In this document: positions 36,216 to 46,532 of the stretch, piece after piece | Layout of the letters: every line of letters starts with the position of its first letter | How positions within the stretch are numbered: position 1 is the stretch's first letter | DNA from: Chloranthus sessilifolius | Lineage: Eukaryota; Streptophyta; Magnoliopsida; Chloranthales; Chloranthaceae | Reading direction: 5' to 3' | NCBI GenBank assembly: GCA_021018995.1 | Contig: CM037590.1 | Location: 103,975,097 to 104,039,096, forward strand | DNA length: 64,000 nt | The notes under the pieces: generated by a model | Database searches by the model: none | Told to the model about the DNA's origin: nothing | What the model saw: only the letters and a program-made list of their open reading frames with translations | Translations under genes and position numbers: made by a program

Positions 36216-37679
36216 TGATCAGTCACAGACTACATCATTTTACCACCCTTAACTTAGTGATGTTAAACCTTAATTTGTTACTAATGAGCTTAATTTGTTA
36301 CTAATGAGATGTTATGTGTAGATATTTAGAATAATGAGCAGATTACAGCCGAAATGTTAATCTTTACCAAAATGAACTCAAAAAGCAGCAAGAATTATGA
36401 TTGTATGAAAAAACAATCCACTCGAACGAAGGACCAGTCGATGAGCCAAGAAAAGGAAATATCGAACGAACGTGAATCTCGAATGAATAAAAAGAGAAGA
36501 AAAAACAAAAATCGTGATTTACGACCATCCGAATGAAGCTACAATTGGAGGAACCAAAATAAAATCTCGAACATTCGACAGAGCATAAATCGTATAGAAA
36601 GAAGAACAATTGTACACACGATTGTATGAAAGAAAGCTCATGCTGCTAATCACGTGAAGTCTACACCACCATGCACAGAATTAGAAGATCTCTTGAATTA
36701 TAAGTCAGGCAACTTATGGATCAGAGAAGATTGACAAAATAACTTAGAAGATCTCTGCTGCTAAAATAAAGGAGAAAAGTCCTGCACGCATCTACCATCC
36801 AGAACAAGAAAGAACTAAGATTAGAAATATAATTATATTAGGAATCTTTTGTTTAGAAGTTTTCTTTTATTAGAATTAGCATAATATAAACCGACCCCTT
36901 ATGATCTATAAATAAGGGGGCTCCGCATAGGAGTAGAGTTTTTGAAGAAATTCTTATCATCAATTGATGACTAAGGTTAGGTTTTCTTCCAATCAAAAGT
37001 AGAGTATAGTAGTTTAGATATCCAAGGTTTCTCGAGAGCAATTGATGCCTGTGATCGGGAGCTAAAAGATTAGAGTAGAGTATTTGTAGTTTCTCAGAAT
37101 CAATTGACGCTTGCAATTGAGGGATGAAAGATATTTTTATTGCTTTCTAGTTTAGATTTATTTTCATGAACTTTTACTGCTTTGTAAACATCTAAAAGTT
37201 TTTTATTTGAATTGATGACCGATATTGAGAATTCGCAGATTAGTATAACGGTTTTACTTTTCCATCTTCAATTTTCTTGAGTTTGATTGATGCCCAAATT
37301 TTAAGAAGATTATTGATTAGTTTAAATCTGTGTTAAAGAATTCTAGCTTTTGATAGACGCCCAAATTCTAGAGAACTAAGATACAATGTAACGGTACTTT
37401 ATTTTGTAAACATTCGAGATCTGAAGGATTATGATTGACGACCATAATCTAGAAGGAGGGGGATTTAGATTTATTTTCTATAAATTAGTTTAAACAAACC
37501 ATTCTTTTATTTATATTTCTCAAGTAATTTAAGATCTTAAAAGACAAATAAAAGTTTTTAAACAAACGAAAATACATCAAAATAATCACCTTCCTTGTGG
37601 GAACGATCCTATACTAGTATTGTAATTTCCATTGTGTGCTTGCAATAGGTTAAGACTAACTATGATAAAAGCTCGAACA
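36216..37679 (+). mobile_element. Solo LTR of the element C (Athila-like) family
   Basis: It starts TGATCAGTCACAG and ends GCTCGAACA, 1464 bp, in plus orientation. The flanks are gtctg (36211-36215) and gtcta (37680-37684), a 5-bp target duplication with one mismatch. No internal region is present, so it probably arose by recombination between the two LTRs of a former full copy. It aligns with the LTR of element C in the opposite orientation. The word TTGAYGMC recurs about seven times between 36960 and 37440, spaced about 60-110 bp. Confidence 0.85.
36905..36915 (+). promoter_or_regulatory. TATA box of the solo LTR
   Basis: CTATAAATAAG, with the same word at 33055-33065 in element C's LTR. 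Conservation in two LTR copies supports it as the family's core promoter. A solo LTR could start transcripts running rightwards into 37000 and beyond. Confidence 0.6.
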
Positions 37680-38506
37680 GTCTATTGCTTTGAGTTACTC
37701 TTTGATTTAGGCCTTTGGGGTAATGCCACCTGAAACTTTTTCTTTGCTTTATTGGATACCTCCTTTCCTTGTCTAAAGGATACAAGGCCGGTTCGATTTC
37801 ACTAGCGCTCTCCCCAAGGTTTTAGGCTTCGTAATAAGTTTGTTCACCCATCTGATATACCTCCAGTGCGAGCACCTTCTCAGATAAGGGATGGGATGGT
37901 CCTTTTTAAGATCATCACCGCAAGGGCTGCCGCTCTAGTTGGGACCAGATTGGGTGTATCATTGCCTAAATTTTCCTCCCTTTGAATAAATGCTACCCAT
38001 GATAAAAGTTCAGTTATTATGTTCATTTTAAAATTCTCCTAAGGGAAGTTATGATTAAGTCCAAAATGGGGCCTTTGCCACCGTCCACAAAATCGGGACT
38101 AAGAGAGTCCCGTACCGCTACCACGGGCCGGCGTCCAATGATGAAATATGACCACAAGTAGTAAGAAAAGAGACAATGCTAGTCAAGTGAATAGGCTAAA
38201 ATATAACGTGCCGAATTGTAGGGGTGAGTAAAAGGAAAGGTGTCAGCCAAGTGACTAGGCAAAAATTGCATAAATATAACTAGCGAGAATTAAAATCTAA
38301 TTACCAAGTAGGCCCGCCAAACGGCTTAGGCGGATAAAAATGTGGCCAGTCAAACGACTAGGCAAAAAGATGAGGAATCGTAGGGGTAAGTAGCATGAAA
38401 ACAAATATATTGCTAGTCAACTGACTAGACCAACAAAGACAAAATAATAAGGAAAATGACACACATGCAATGGGGCCAAAAACTTTAAGAAGAAGTTCTA
38501 ACAACT
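37680..38506 (-). other. Element D leader, outer part with a short repeated palindrome
   Basis: No coding. Between 38178 and 38430 five variants of a short dyad recur (at 38179, 38242, 38314, 38345 and 38412), the clearest being CTAGTCAACTGACTAG at 38412-38427 and CAGTCAAACGACTAG near 38345. It lies between the primer site and the solo LTR, so it is transcribed leader sequence. Confidence 0.55.
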
Positions 38507-38525
38507 ATCCCCAGTGGAGTCGCCA
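38507..38525 (-). other. Primer-binding site of element D
   Basis: TGGCGACTCCACTGGGGAT on the minus strand, two bases after the LTR end. This word is a familiar hallmark next to Ogre-type LTRs and fixes the strand of the element. Confidence 0.8.
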
Positions 38526-39165
38526 TTTGTGCAACCGTGGACATTGCAAGTCCTTCGCGATGATGCGCTCAAAATTATGGAGTTGCCACCTGAAGCTTTT
38601 GGTGTGGCGGGATACCCTTAAATCAATATCATATACACCGAAGTACAAGATTTGACTTCGGATTGTCAGTCTACGCCAAAGCCTCTAGGTAGGGACTTCA
38701 GTTACCAATCGAAAAGGTGCTAGGCACCCGATTAGCCTGCTCGTAAGAAGTGTCTACTATGGACAACTATATAAAAAGAGAAGAAAAATAAGCAACACTT
38801 CACCTTGTCCGAAGGCACTTGGATCCTATTGAGCTCTCCGCAATCACCGAAATTTTGGCGGCGTAATGGATCAAATCCTAGGATAAGGGAAAAGCAAAAG
38901 ATAAGGTAGAGGAAAAGACGGGAGAGTTGGAGCTCTCGAGCCCTTGTAGCACCGTCAACGGATCTTCGTGTGGATGCTAACTCCGATGAGCTTCCGAAGG
39001 CAAATGGGTTAAGAAAAAGGTCCTAGCTTTGCTAAAGGTTGAAAGTTTGGGAGGTTAAGGATGATGGTATGATGATATAGGCTAAGGTTTCAAAGCTTGG
39101 AGGGTATTTGGAATTGAGGGCATGATGGTATTGATTGATGTAAGCTAAGGTTTTAGGCATGGAAG

Positions 39166-39337
39166 CACTAAAAAAACTAATAATATTAGCGGCGATTTTT
39201 TGCAGTAAAAAACTGCCGCTATTAACAAAAAAACTATTAAGGCTATTAAGATTATTAGCGGTAAGGGTATTAGTGGAAATTTTTTTGTTAATAGCGATAA
39301 TTTTTGGCTGCCGCTAATAGCCTTATTTTTTGTAGTG
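39166..39337 (+). mobile_element. CACTA-type MITE, copy 1 (172 bp)
   Basis: It begins CACTAAAAAAACTAATAATA and ends CTTATTTTTTGTAGTG, inverted ends of the CACTACAAAAAA type, with inner words attagcggc and gccgctaat. The 3-bp target duplication is aag (39163-39165 and 39338-39340). Two relatives stand at 62058-62204 and 62935-63082. There is no coding capacity. CACTA elements make 3-bp target duplications, which supports the family call. Confidence 0.85.
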
Positions 39338-39859
39338 AAGGCATGAAGCTTGAAAAAGGGGAGATATTTCTCTAGAGTTCTCTCTTAAGGAAATGTTTTC
39401 AAGGTAGAAAATGTGAGGGGTGGGATCTCTATTTATAGAGTTGGAGGTAATTAGGGGGCTCTTAAAGCTCTAATGTGGATTAGCAATTAGAATAGAGAAT
39501 CTAAGGTTTTTGACGATTTTTAGTGCCTGGAGAAGAGGGAATTGGGTTTAATGGTGGATGATGGGGTGATGGTTTGAATGGCACAAGGGTGAATTCTAAG
39601 GTCTAAAGGGGCATATGGGTCCTAAAGAAATACGCCCTAAAATTTGGGAAGGTCACAAGTCAAACCCAAAAAGGCAAATCTACTATTTTTTCAAAAATGA
39701 AGGTTTTAAGGCATGCATGCATAGTATGCACCCATGCTTTAAACCCCTGGTCTAGAACAGAGAAGTTAGGGCCCGTGCTAGGACCCAGTTTTGGAGAAGA
39801 GCCAAATTGGCTAGGCGTGCATACTATACAGTCATAGCCAAAAAATTTCAAAAATTGCT

Positions 39860-39886
39860 CTATGCGTGCATAGTATGCACGCATAG
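39860..39886. repeat. 27-nt perfect palindrome in the element D LTR
   Basis: Thirteen bases, ctatgcgtgcata, followed by one g and the exact reverse complement. Worn versions lie at about 39708-39733 and 39812-39838, and in the leader near 36081, 36127 and 36178. Confidence 0.8.
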
Positions 39887-39953
39887 CCAATTTTTGCCTA
39901 AAATTTTAGAAGTGGACCTGTGAGCCTAGGCTGGGTCCAATATGGGTCCAAAT

Positions 39954-40088
39954 GGGTCTGGGATGGATTCTAAGGGTCTGGGATATGATTCTAAGGGTTT
40001 AGGAAGGGTTCTAAGGGTCCAGGTTAATTTCTAAGGGCTCGGGTTAACTTCTAAGGGTTCGAATTAATTTCAAAGGGTTCAGGAAGTG
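39954..40088 (-). repeat. 20-bp tandem array in the element D LTR
   Basis: About six and a half units of GGGTYYRGG....TTCTAA, 20-21 bp each, lie within 80-210 bp of the LTR start. It is upstream of the likely promoter, where enhancer-like repeats are common in LTRs; that role is an inference. Confidence 0.75.
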
Positions 40089-40163
40089 CTTTCGAAAGCT
40101 CAGGAGTACGTCTTTCTCGAAGAATGGGTTGCTCGTGCCTTGGGCCAAATTTAGGTGTCTACA

Positions 40164-42321
40164 TTGACTTTTCCTGGAAACCCGTACTAACTAATACAAT
40201 GCCGGATCACAGTTACCACTAATAATGCATTGTGGAACTTTGATAAGGTTGAATTAGTTGACTAAGTTAAAGAATTAACCTCTTGAAGGTACAAGAGCCC
40301 GATTACTAAAATTGACTAAGTAAGACTAATGACCTGATGCCCGGCCCATGGCTCGGTGAATCGTGAGTCTATTTCAAAATAAGAATTTGTGTACACCCAC
40401 ATATGAACTTGAACTTCGTAAAATGCCCATATACCTAGATTGGACCTAGTAAAGGCCTAAGAGACCTAGGAAATGACCCATGAACTCCTAAGTTGTGAAC
40501 TTAGAATAGATTAAGTCCGATGGTGCAACCCAAAACCTGATATGGGCTATATTGCAAGCACCCTCATGCTTAGCAAAACCACAAGATGAATAAATGGACC
40601 ACGCTAGTAATTTTAATCCGTTGGGTCCTAAACCCAAATTAAATAATCTTAAAGCCTTCGATTGAAAAGGAATGGACCCAATATCCTCACCTTAAATAAT
40701 GACATATACCTTGAAATATACCTTGAAAAATGATTGGCAAACTTAAAGATGAAGTAACTGAAATAGTGCTAAAAATTGATCATCATTTGATAAATGATCT
40801 TATAAAATGAAACATACATTGAAAATTGATTGAAGAACTTAAAGAGATAGATCGACCAAATTGATACCGAATAAGGATCATAAATTGATTATTGAAATTC
40901 TATAAAGAAATATAAGGTAATGGAGACTTGTTTGAATATTGAACCCGATTATTGGATAAATCGTAAACATTGAACTAAAAAAGGGTAATGAAATTATTGG
41001 AACTGATATTGATGATTGTACACTAAAATCGAACAATTGTTATCGAAAACTTACTAAATAAATCAAATCTGAAATCGAACTATTGAATATTGATATTGAA
41101 TATTGAAAATTGAAAGTGAAAAGATGATACTGCATTGAATACTAAAACCTCGTAAAGCTTACCACTGTTCTTGTGAACGAACTCGCAATGAGCGACTCAT
41201 ATTCAGAAGAGTTTGAAATATCAGTTGAGGATTGGGTCTAGTTAGACCGACAAAGGTCATTAATCCTTGTCCTGATTAACTAAATGGCGAAGAGTGTCGG
41301 CCTCTATGTTCGCGGAATTGGCAATTGATGTTGATATTGGACCATGGTTGGTGTCAGTATCACACCGAATTAAATTAAAAGACACATAATAAATCATTAA
41401 TTGATAATCAATGAACCAATAAATTGATTATCAAATCTTGTAAACCTCTTAAATTTAATAATTCAACAATTATTGCTAAAATTAAATTTTATAGTATGTT
41501 GTTTCTATCATAGTAGCTGCAATTAAATATTTCCTGTGTAGATAGTAACTTTATACTGTGCTTTGTACTTCATACTTAGAATCTTTCCTTCTTAATATTG
41601 ATTTGAATTATACTTATTGATTTTTTTGATATCATGATATGTTGTAAACCGCACTTTGCACAAATGACAATGTGAAGCCCTCTTGTGTATATGAACTGTA
41701 AGCTTAACTACATGAAACTGTACTGAAAACTATAACCTAAAATAACTAAAACTTTATTAAGCTTCAACGCTTACGGTCCTTTCATGACCCAAAAATGCCA
41801 AAGGCAAGCCAGTTGCCACCCAGTCAGAGCTAGGGGAGTAGGATGAGAAGAGATCCAGTAGCGTTCACTGAACTGATAGTTTGAGCTCGTTTTATCTATA
41901 GTGCTACCAGCACCTGTACACATGTGACCAGTTCACATGTTTGTTTTATTGAATCTTTTCTTTTTGGATGGTTTTGTTAAGCCCAGTTCTTTTGTAATCA
42001 CTGATGAAAACTTGTAATTGGACTTGCTGTAAATATTTAATTTTTTTTTAGTTGAACTTTTGACTCAAATTTCATATCTTATAATTCTGCAATAAGTAAG
42101 ATTTGGCTTTTGAAAATCGAATTAGCTCGACTCAGATTAACGAAAATGGGAAATCTTCTGCAATACGTTTCCTTTAATGTTATAATTTCTTTTGAAAAGG
42201 AAAAGAATGATTTAATCGAAGTAATTGATGGCGCATGTCGCACTGACCCATCTCGTGGATCGGAACGTGCAAGGCACGAAAGCCGCACGACATGTGAGGC
42301 CAAGGGTTGGGGGGTGTGACA
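40164..42321 (+). repeat. Element E: LTR remnant of an older chromovirus
   Basis: The right part of a plus-strand LTR ends ggggggtgtgaca at 42321 and is followed after nine bases by an initiator-Met primer site. Its left part was cut off by insertion of element D. No coding is seen. The sequence is AT-rich, with degenerate tattgaa/ttgaatat words between 40720 and 41130. The final 70 bp (GC-rich, with cgtgcaaggcacgaaagccg) look like the end of a Tekay/Del-type LTR. Confidence 0.6.
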
Positions 42322-42330
42322 TACCGGAGT

Positions 42331-42600
42331 TGGTATCAAAGCTAAAAGTTTTCAAAATTTTCTTTTATGCTACAAACATTGCTTTTGAAAAATTGTTTTC
42401 CTGAAACGAAATAAGTGTTGTCCAAACTTTTTGAAAAATTGCACATGACACTGTTTGGATGCTCAGGTCATCTAAACTTAGATAATGTACCCACCTAGGA
42501 AGTGTGTTCCTTAGAAGGTCTTGATGATAAGAGTGAATGATGTCCCTGACTGAAGGCAATGACAGGAAGCTCAGCTAACAGACATCTCTCTAGTAAGTGG
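42331..42600 (+). other. Primer site, leader and gag start of element E
   Basis: TGGTATCAAAGC at 42331-42342 is one change from the initiator-Met site TGGTATCAGAGC. About 140 bp later a short stretch resembles the start of Del/Tekay gag (...PPRK, near 42486-42505). The resemblance fades by about 42600 with no pol visible, so only the 5' end of the element survives. Confidence 0.5.
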
Positions 42601-43438
42601 AAGAACCTGATGATGTATTACCTTTGCTAAGAGGAGTGACAACATGAATTAAACTGAATAATACATAATAAAACCCCTCTTGATTGATTGTTGTATGAAA
42701 CACATTCAACTTAAATAAGAATAAATTAAAATATTTTTCGGAGATTGCTTGTCTATAAGAATAGCAACCTTTAGTAATGATAGGTTGAGATTCCTTTATA
42801 ACAAGTCTGCCAGGGAGAAATCTTATGTGTTCCATTTATCCTTTAGGATGGTGAACACTAGGAGAATCAGGCAAGCCCCTCCAGAATTGTGATGAAAAAT
42901 TGGTATTTCATCAAATGAAAAATCTTCAACTTATTGCATAAATGAAAGTAGCGACCCTTGCATTCGTGTAGAATGGATATCGCCATTATCTGGAGTGGTG
43001 CTTTATTACTCGACTATTGGATGAGATTAGGCAGCATGTCAACTTTCAGAGATATATTTGGGAGATCGGTTAAGAGTAGGGGATCAATTACCAGAGACTG
43101 CAAGAACACTACATGAAAAAGCAAAAGAAAGACTATCAGGACCAATCGACTTTTCAAGAAAACGACTGTCTTTGACAGCCGAGGGGACAGTTGTAAAAAA
43201 AATCCAATGCCTCCTACATTATCCATATCATATAAGGATGACATTTATAAGGATCCTGAAAATGAATAATTTGAATGGCTGCAATCATCTAATTGTTCCT
43301 ACATCAACCCAACGCCAGCAATGCCATAGCCCAAAAACCTGCATAGTAGAATATCACCAAAACCATTATATTTCTATAAACCCACAAACTGAATGAAAGA
43401 GAATTTTTTTATTTTTTTATTAATATGCTATTATATTT
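42601..43438. other. No gene recognised
   Basis: Reading frames here are short and unlike any family I know. A 20-bp word, ttatatttctataaaccc with flanking acaNa, occurs twice (43368-43388 and 43433-43452), the second copy overlapping the end of the P450 fragment. Confidence 0.5.
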
Positions 43439-43992
43439 CTATAAACCCACATTTCTTTCAAAAAGAATGATTGCTGCATATCCAAATTCAGTATAATTCC
43501 ACACCCTTATATGTAGCCCATTTGGCTCTTTAACTTGTGGGAAAACGTCAAACTTTTTTCCCCCAAATTCTTCCCATCTGTTACAACAACATAAAATCAA
43601 AACAGAAATGTAAGATTAGTTTGCAATAGAGACTACAAAGCTGTTAAAAAGATAAAAATGTAATGAGAGAGCCTATTACTAAGTGTAATGCACAACCTAA
43701 TATAGAAACTTTTTTTTATATGTGCACATCTAACTAGTGTAAAATTGCCGTTGGTTTCCTAAGTTTGGTGTGTGCCTAGCAAAACTTGGTCTGACAAGTG
43801 CAGCGCTCTAGATATAAATATATAAAAAAATTGAGAAAAAAAAGAAAAATATAATGGTGTTGCTGACATGCATCTAGTAACAACATAGTGAAGGAATGTA
43901 AAAATTTCTACTACACCCAGCTCCTTCCCACGACACAGCCTGCTTCTTGCTCCAAACATCAGAAAATGTGGGCTAGATTCCAAGCTCTTGCC
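43439..43992 (-). pseudogene. CYP85A-like cytochrome P450, last two exons only
   Basis: CYP85A enzymes are endoplasmic-reticulum P450s that carry out C-6 oxidation in brassinosteroid synthesis. Exon 43868-43992 (minus) encodes SLESSPHFLMFGARSRLC and RGKELGVVEIFTFLHYVVTR, the heme-binding loop FxxGxRxCxG with its Cys, in a form close to CYP85A. A 290-bp intron with GT and AG ends follows. Exon 43439-43577 encodes WEEFGGKKFDVFPQVKEPNG and then LHIRV, the known C-terminal block, read in phase across the splice. The frame ends at 43439, a little beyond the usual end after HIRV. I found no upstream exons (about seven expected, including the I-helix and ExxR). It is therefore a gene fragment, not a working gene. 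The two consecutive Gly of the FGGG loop are changed to Ala-Arg. The CYP85A subfamily call rests on motif memory. Confidence 0.78.
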
Positions 43993-44199
43993 CTGTATTA
44001 ATAAACAAATCATAGTTATATTTAGTAGTGTCAGAAAATTAGTCTACTAAATTTTCGTTTTATTTTGGCTATGATAGATTATCTAGGAAAAATGTGCATT
44101 AGTGCACCCAAGGCATGCCCATTTATAATGTATGAACAGTGAGCCATGAGCCATTCTTGAACCCAACGGGTTTCTTGATCAATTGGATTGGTTTCTTAA

Positions 44200-44407
44200 G
44201 GTTGTGTTTGGGATTGCTCTTTGGAGGCAATGAGCAGCCAACTTAAAAGAGCAGATTTAAATTGCTCTTTTAAAGAGACCCAAATTCAGCTTTTTCACTT
44301 TCCCAAAGAGTTAAGAGCACTCAAACCAAAGAGAGACTCAAACTAAAGTACTCTACGCTAGAGCAGAGAGCTATTGTTTGCCTTCAAAAGCAATCCCAAA
44401 CACAACT
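44200..44407. mobile_element. Tourist-like MITE (about 208 bp)
   Basis: It has ends GGTTGTGTTTGGGATTGCTC and, inverted, GCAATCCCAAACACAAC, with the interior rich in gctctttNaaagagc words. The flanks are taa (44197-44199) and tta (44408-44410), close to the TAA/TTA target of PIF/Harbinger. It shares its end type with 46533-46838. It is non-coding. Confidence 0.7.
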
Positions 44408-44827
44408 TTAGAACACTACTCCTACAGTTGGCATCATAAAATATATTATTGTTTCCGGGGCAGTTGCGGCCAAAATCCGGCCCGGCCCATTGAGAGCCCT
44501 AGTCCTAGGGTCCTACGGTTGTTCCGCTTTAAGCCCTGTATTAAGATATAAATCATGGGTATATCTGGGGTCGGAATATTGAATGAGGTGCATTCAACAA
44601 TTAAGGGCGTGGATGAGACAAGCCTGTATTGACGAGAAACTTACGTATTTAAGCCTATACAGGCTTGTCTTGCCCGAATATAGGCCCTAGACATCGCTCC
44701 TGACCCATGCTTAATTAACATGTGTATGTATAGACACAAGAGGAGCTGAATTTTCCTAAAATTTGCATGAAGAAAGATTCTCTCTCCCAAACCAAACCAA
44801 ACCAAATCGAAATTAAGTCATACTAAC

Positions 44828-45104
44828 CTTTTGATTAAACCACTTCCTCTAGTTCCCATTATCACTGTAAGAGGCTTTAACTTTTCAGCTTCCTTACAGA
44901 GCTTTCCCAGCATCTCCTTCTGCGATCCAAGCCACCGTCTTTACCTACAAATGCAATTATAACTTATAAAACAAATAAAACCCATCTCTCTTAATTTCCC
45001 TCTCTCATAAATCATAATCAATCATAATAAAATAAAACTCCATATCACTTACTACTTACCATGGCAACCTCAAAGGCCGATTCAAAACCTTCTAACACAA
45101 TTTT
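44828..45104 (-). pseudogene. Universal stress protein (UspA-type) gene fragment, two exons
   Basis: Exon 45060-45104 (minus) encodes KIVLEGFESAFEVAM and ends at a GTAAGT donor. After a 115-bp intron (AT-rich, ending TTTGTAG), exon 44828-44944 encodes VKTVAWIAEGDAGK and then, after a one-base shift, LCKEAEKLKPLTVIMGTRGS and GLIK, ending at a GTTAGT donor. The EGDAGK..C.EAEKLKP..VVMGTRG order is that of plant UspA-domain proteins, whose GTRG block helps bind the adenine nucleotide. The frameshift and the missing first and last exons show it is a remnant. It lies on the same strand as the P450 fragment 0.9 kb downstream. I found no other exons nearby. Confidence 0.72.
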
Positions 45105-45297
45105 CTGCTCTACTTTAAAATTTAATAATAAAATTTAAATCTCAGCCATTACAACTAAAAACAACGGTTGATATTAGAACGACGATATTGGATGGCTTAA
45201 ATCTAGCTCCCAATAACATCATTTTTTGGGCTAATTCACTTTAATCTATGACCTATAACTTTGACGGTACAAATTACCCACGTTTTACACCAATGAT

Positions 45298-45429
45298 CGT
45301 GTAAGATCATCTAAATATCATTTTGGTGTTTAAATGACAATTAGAGGAGTCAAGTCCTATTTTGAAAAAGGAAAATGGCTCTTGACCAACATTTAAATAC
45401 CAAAATGGTGTTTAAATGATCTTGCACCA
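45298..45429. repeat. Fold-back (MITE-like) sequence
   Basis: The outer arms gtgtaagatcatctaaatat and, inverted, gtttaaatgatcttgcacc enclose inner arms tcaagtcctattttga and, inverted, tcttgac-type sequence, giving an imperfect hairpin of about 130 bp. The word ttttggtgtttaaatgaNNtt appears once on each side. No target duplication was confirmed. Confidence 0.55.
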
Positions 45430-46529
45430 CTAAATATAGTTTTTATCTCACACCATTGAAGTGTGATTTATCATTATGCCATGTGATGACATCTGTGATC
45501 AATCTATTGTCCAAGTGGCAATCTATCATTGAAACATATCTCAAGCCCAAAGAAACAAGCCTATAAGTGGCTGTGAACCATCAAATTGATGAAATTATCA
45601 TTATGCCATGTTTTGGTGAGGTTGCTTCCTCCACCGTTTCAACAGATAAATGCAACCAACAGAAGATAACAGGCATAATGCGGAGAGCGCTATGATTGTT
45701 GAATTCCCGAGGTGATAATAGCCACCCTAACAATAATGGAAGATCAAGGACTGAGCCAAACTGAAAACCTTTGATTGAAATTACAATTAATGAAAGCAAG
45801 TTACATAAAGAAGGTTATACAGATCAAATTATAAATAAAATGCTCGCATCTGGATCAAAACGAATAAAACTGCTGCATAAGTCTTTGTTCAATGTTTTTT
45901 TCTTAGCATATATTAATTCGCCAACCTCCCAAATAAATGGAACAAGGTATTGATATCATTTAACAATTCCTCACCCTCCTAATCTTAGTTTGATAAGCTA
46001 AAATTTTTATGAGCAATGTATATACGCTATAGTCTTGTTTTTGAAATTTAGGCATCTTTTCCAGTCATTATGTTTTGGACTTAAGCTTGATCACACCTGT
46101 TTTGAACTTGGGCCTCCGATAATAGAAATCTCATCCTGTTAAAATCCATATGAGAAGGTATTGAAACAAGTTGTGCCCAAACCCTTGCCAGAAACAATCC
46201 GGGCAAGGCTTTACTTCGATTGCCTAGCCTGCCTCATTCCTCAGCATGGTGACTAGGCTGTCAACGGGTCGGCTTGACTCAGATATTTTACTCAGCGGGA
46301 TACAAAGGCATCTGACACAGATATGGGAGTTTTACTAGGTCAGTTATGGTTTTCAGGTCCGGGTTGGGCATAATACCCTTAACCCGTCAGGTCGGGTTGG
46401 GTGCACCACCGGTTTGGAGTATGCCATTTACCGATGGTTTATAATTTTCAAAGGCTAGGCCATTCTCGACAATTAGATTGCTTTACCAATTAGTGCCCTG
46501 AAAATGCCCTTTGTCCTTGATAAAAATAC
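45430..46529. other. No gene recognised
   Basis: Only short frames, none of a family I know. Around 46250-46480 the phrase ctgtcaacgggtcggctt and later ggtcgggttggg resemble one end of a hAT-type MITE, but I could not find the matching other end. The rest is AT-rich intergenic sequence. Confidence 0.5.
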
Positions 46530-46532
46530 TAA

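Larger units (their letters stand above)
33708..40163 (-). mobile_element. Element D: Ogre-like (Tat) Ty3/gypsy retrotransposon, cut by element C
   Basis: Minus-strand order: LTR (38528-40163), primer site (38507-38525), a long leader interrupted by a solo LTR (36216-37679), then gag to 33708, where element C begins. The TGTAGACACC start, the TGGCGACTCCACTGGGGAT primer site and the GGGTGCC..CACC block in the LTR are marks of Ogre-type elements. A CACTA-type MITE sits in the LTR. The outer LTR end meets a chromovirus LTR remnant (element E); the candidate target copy is 40164-40168 (ttgac). It is old and decayed, with more breaks than I can count reliably. Confidence 0.78.
38528..40163 (-). 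repeat. 5' LTR of element D (1636 bp including a MITE)
   Basis: The minus strand starts TGTAGACACCTAAATTTGG at 40163 and ends GGTTGCACA at 38528. It contains the GGGTGCCTAGCACC block (about 38718-38733), the CACTA-type MITE at 39166-39337, a cluster of 27-nt-type palindromes (39700-39890) and a 20-bp tandem array (39954-40088). Without the MITE and its target copy the LTR is about 1.46 kb. Confidence 0.75.

Noticed and set aside
43014-43396. Opposing frames of 76 and 112 codons in the host-like stretch
   Set aside because: They overlap each other, lack any familiar motif and show no splice or start context; likely chance.
46250-46480. hAT-type MITE suggested by ctgtcaacgggtcgg
   Set aside because: Only one end is recognisable; no inverted partner or 8-bp duplication found.
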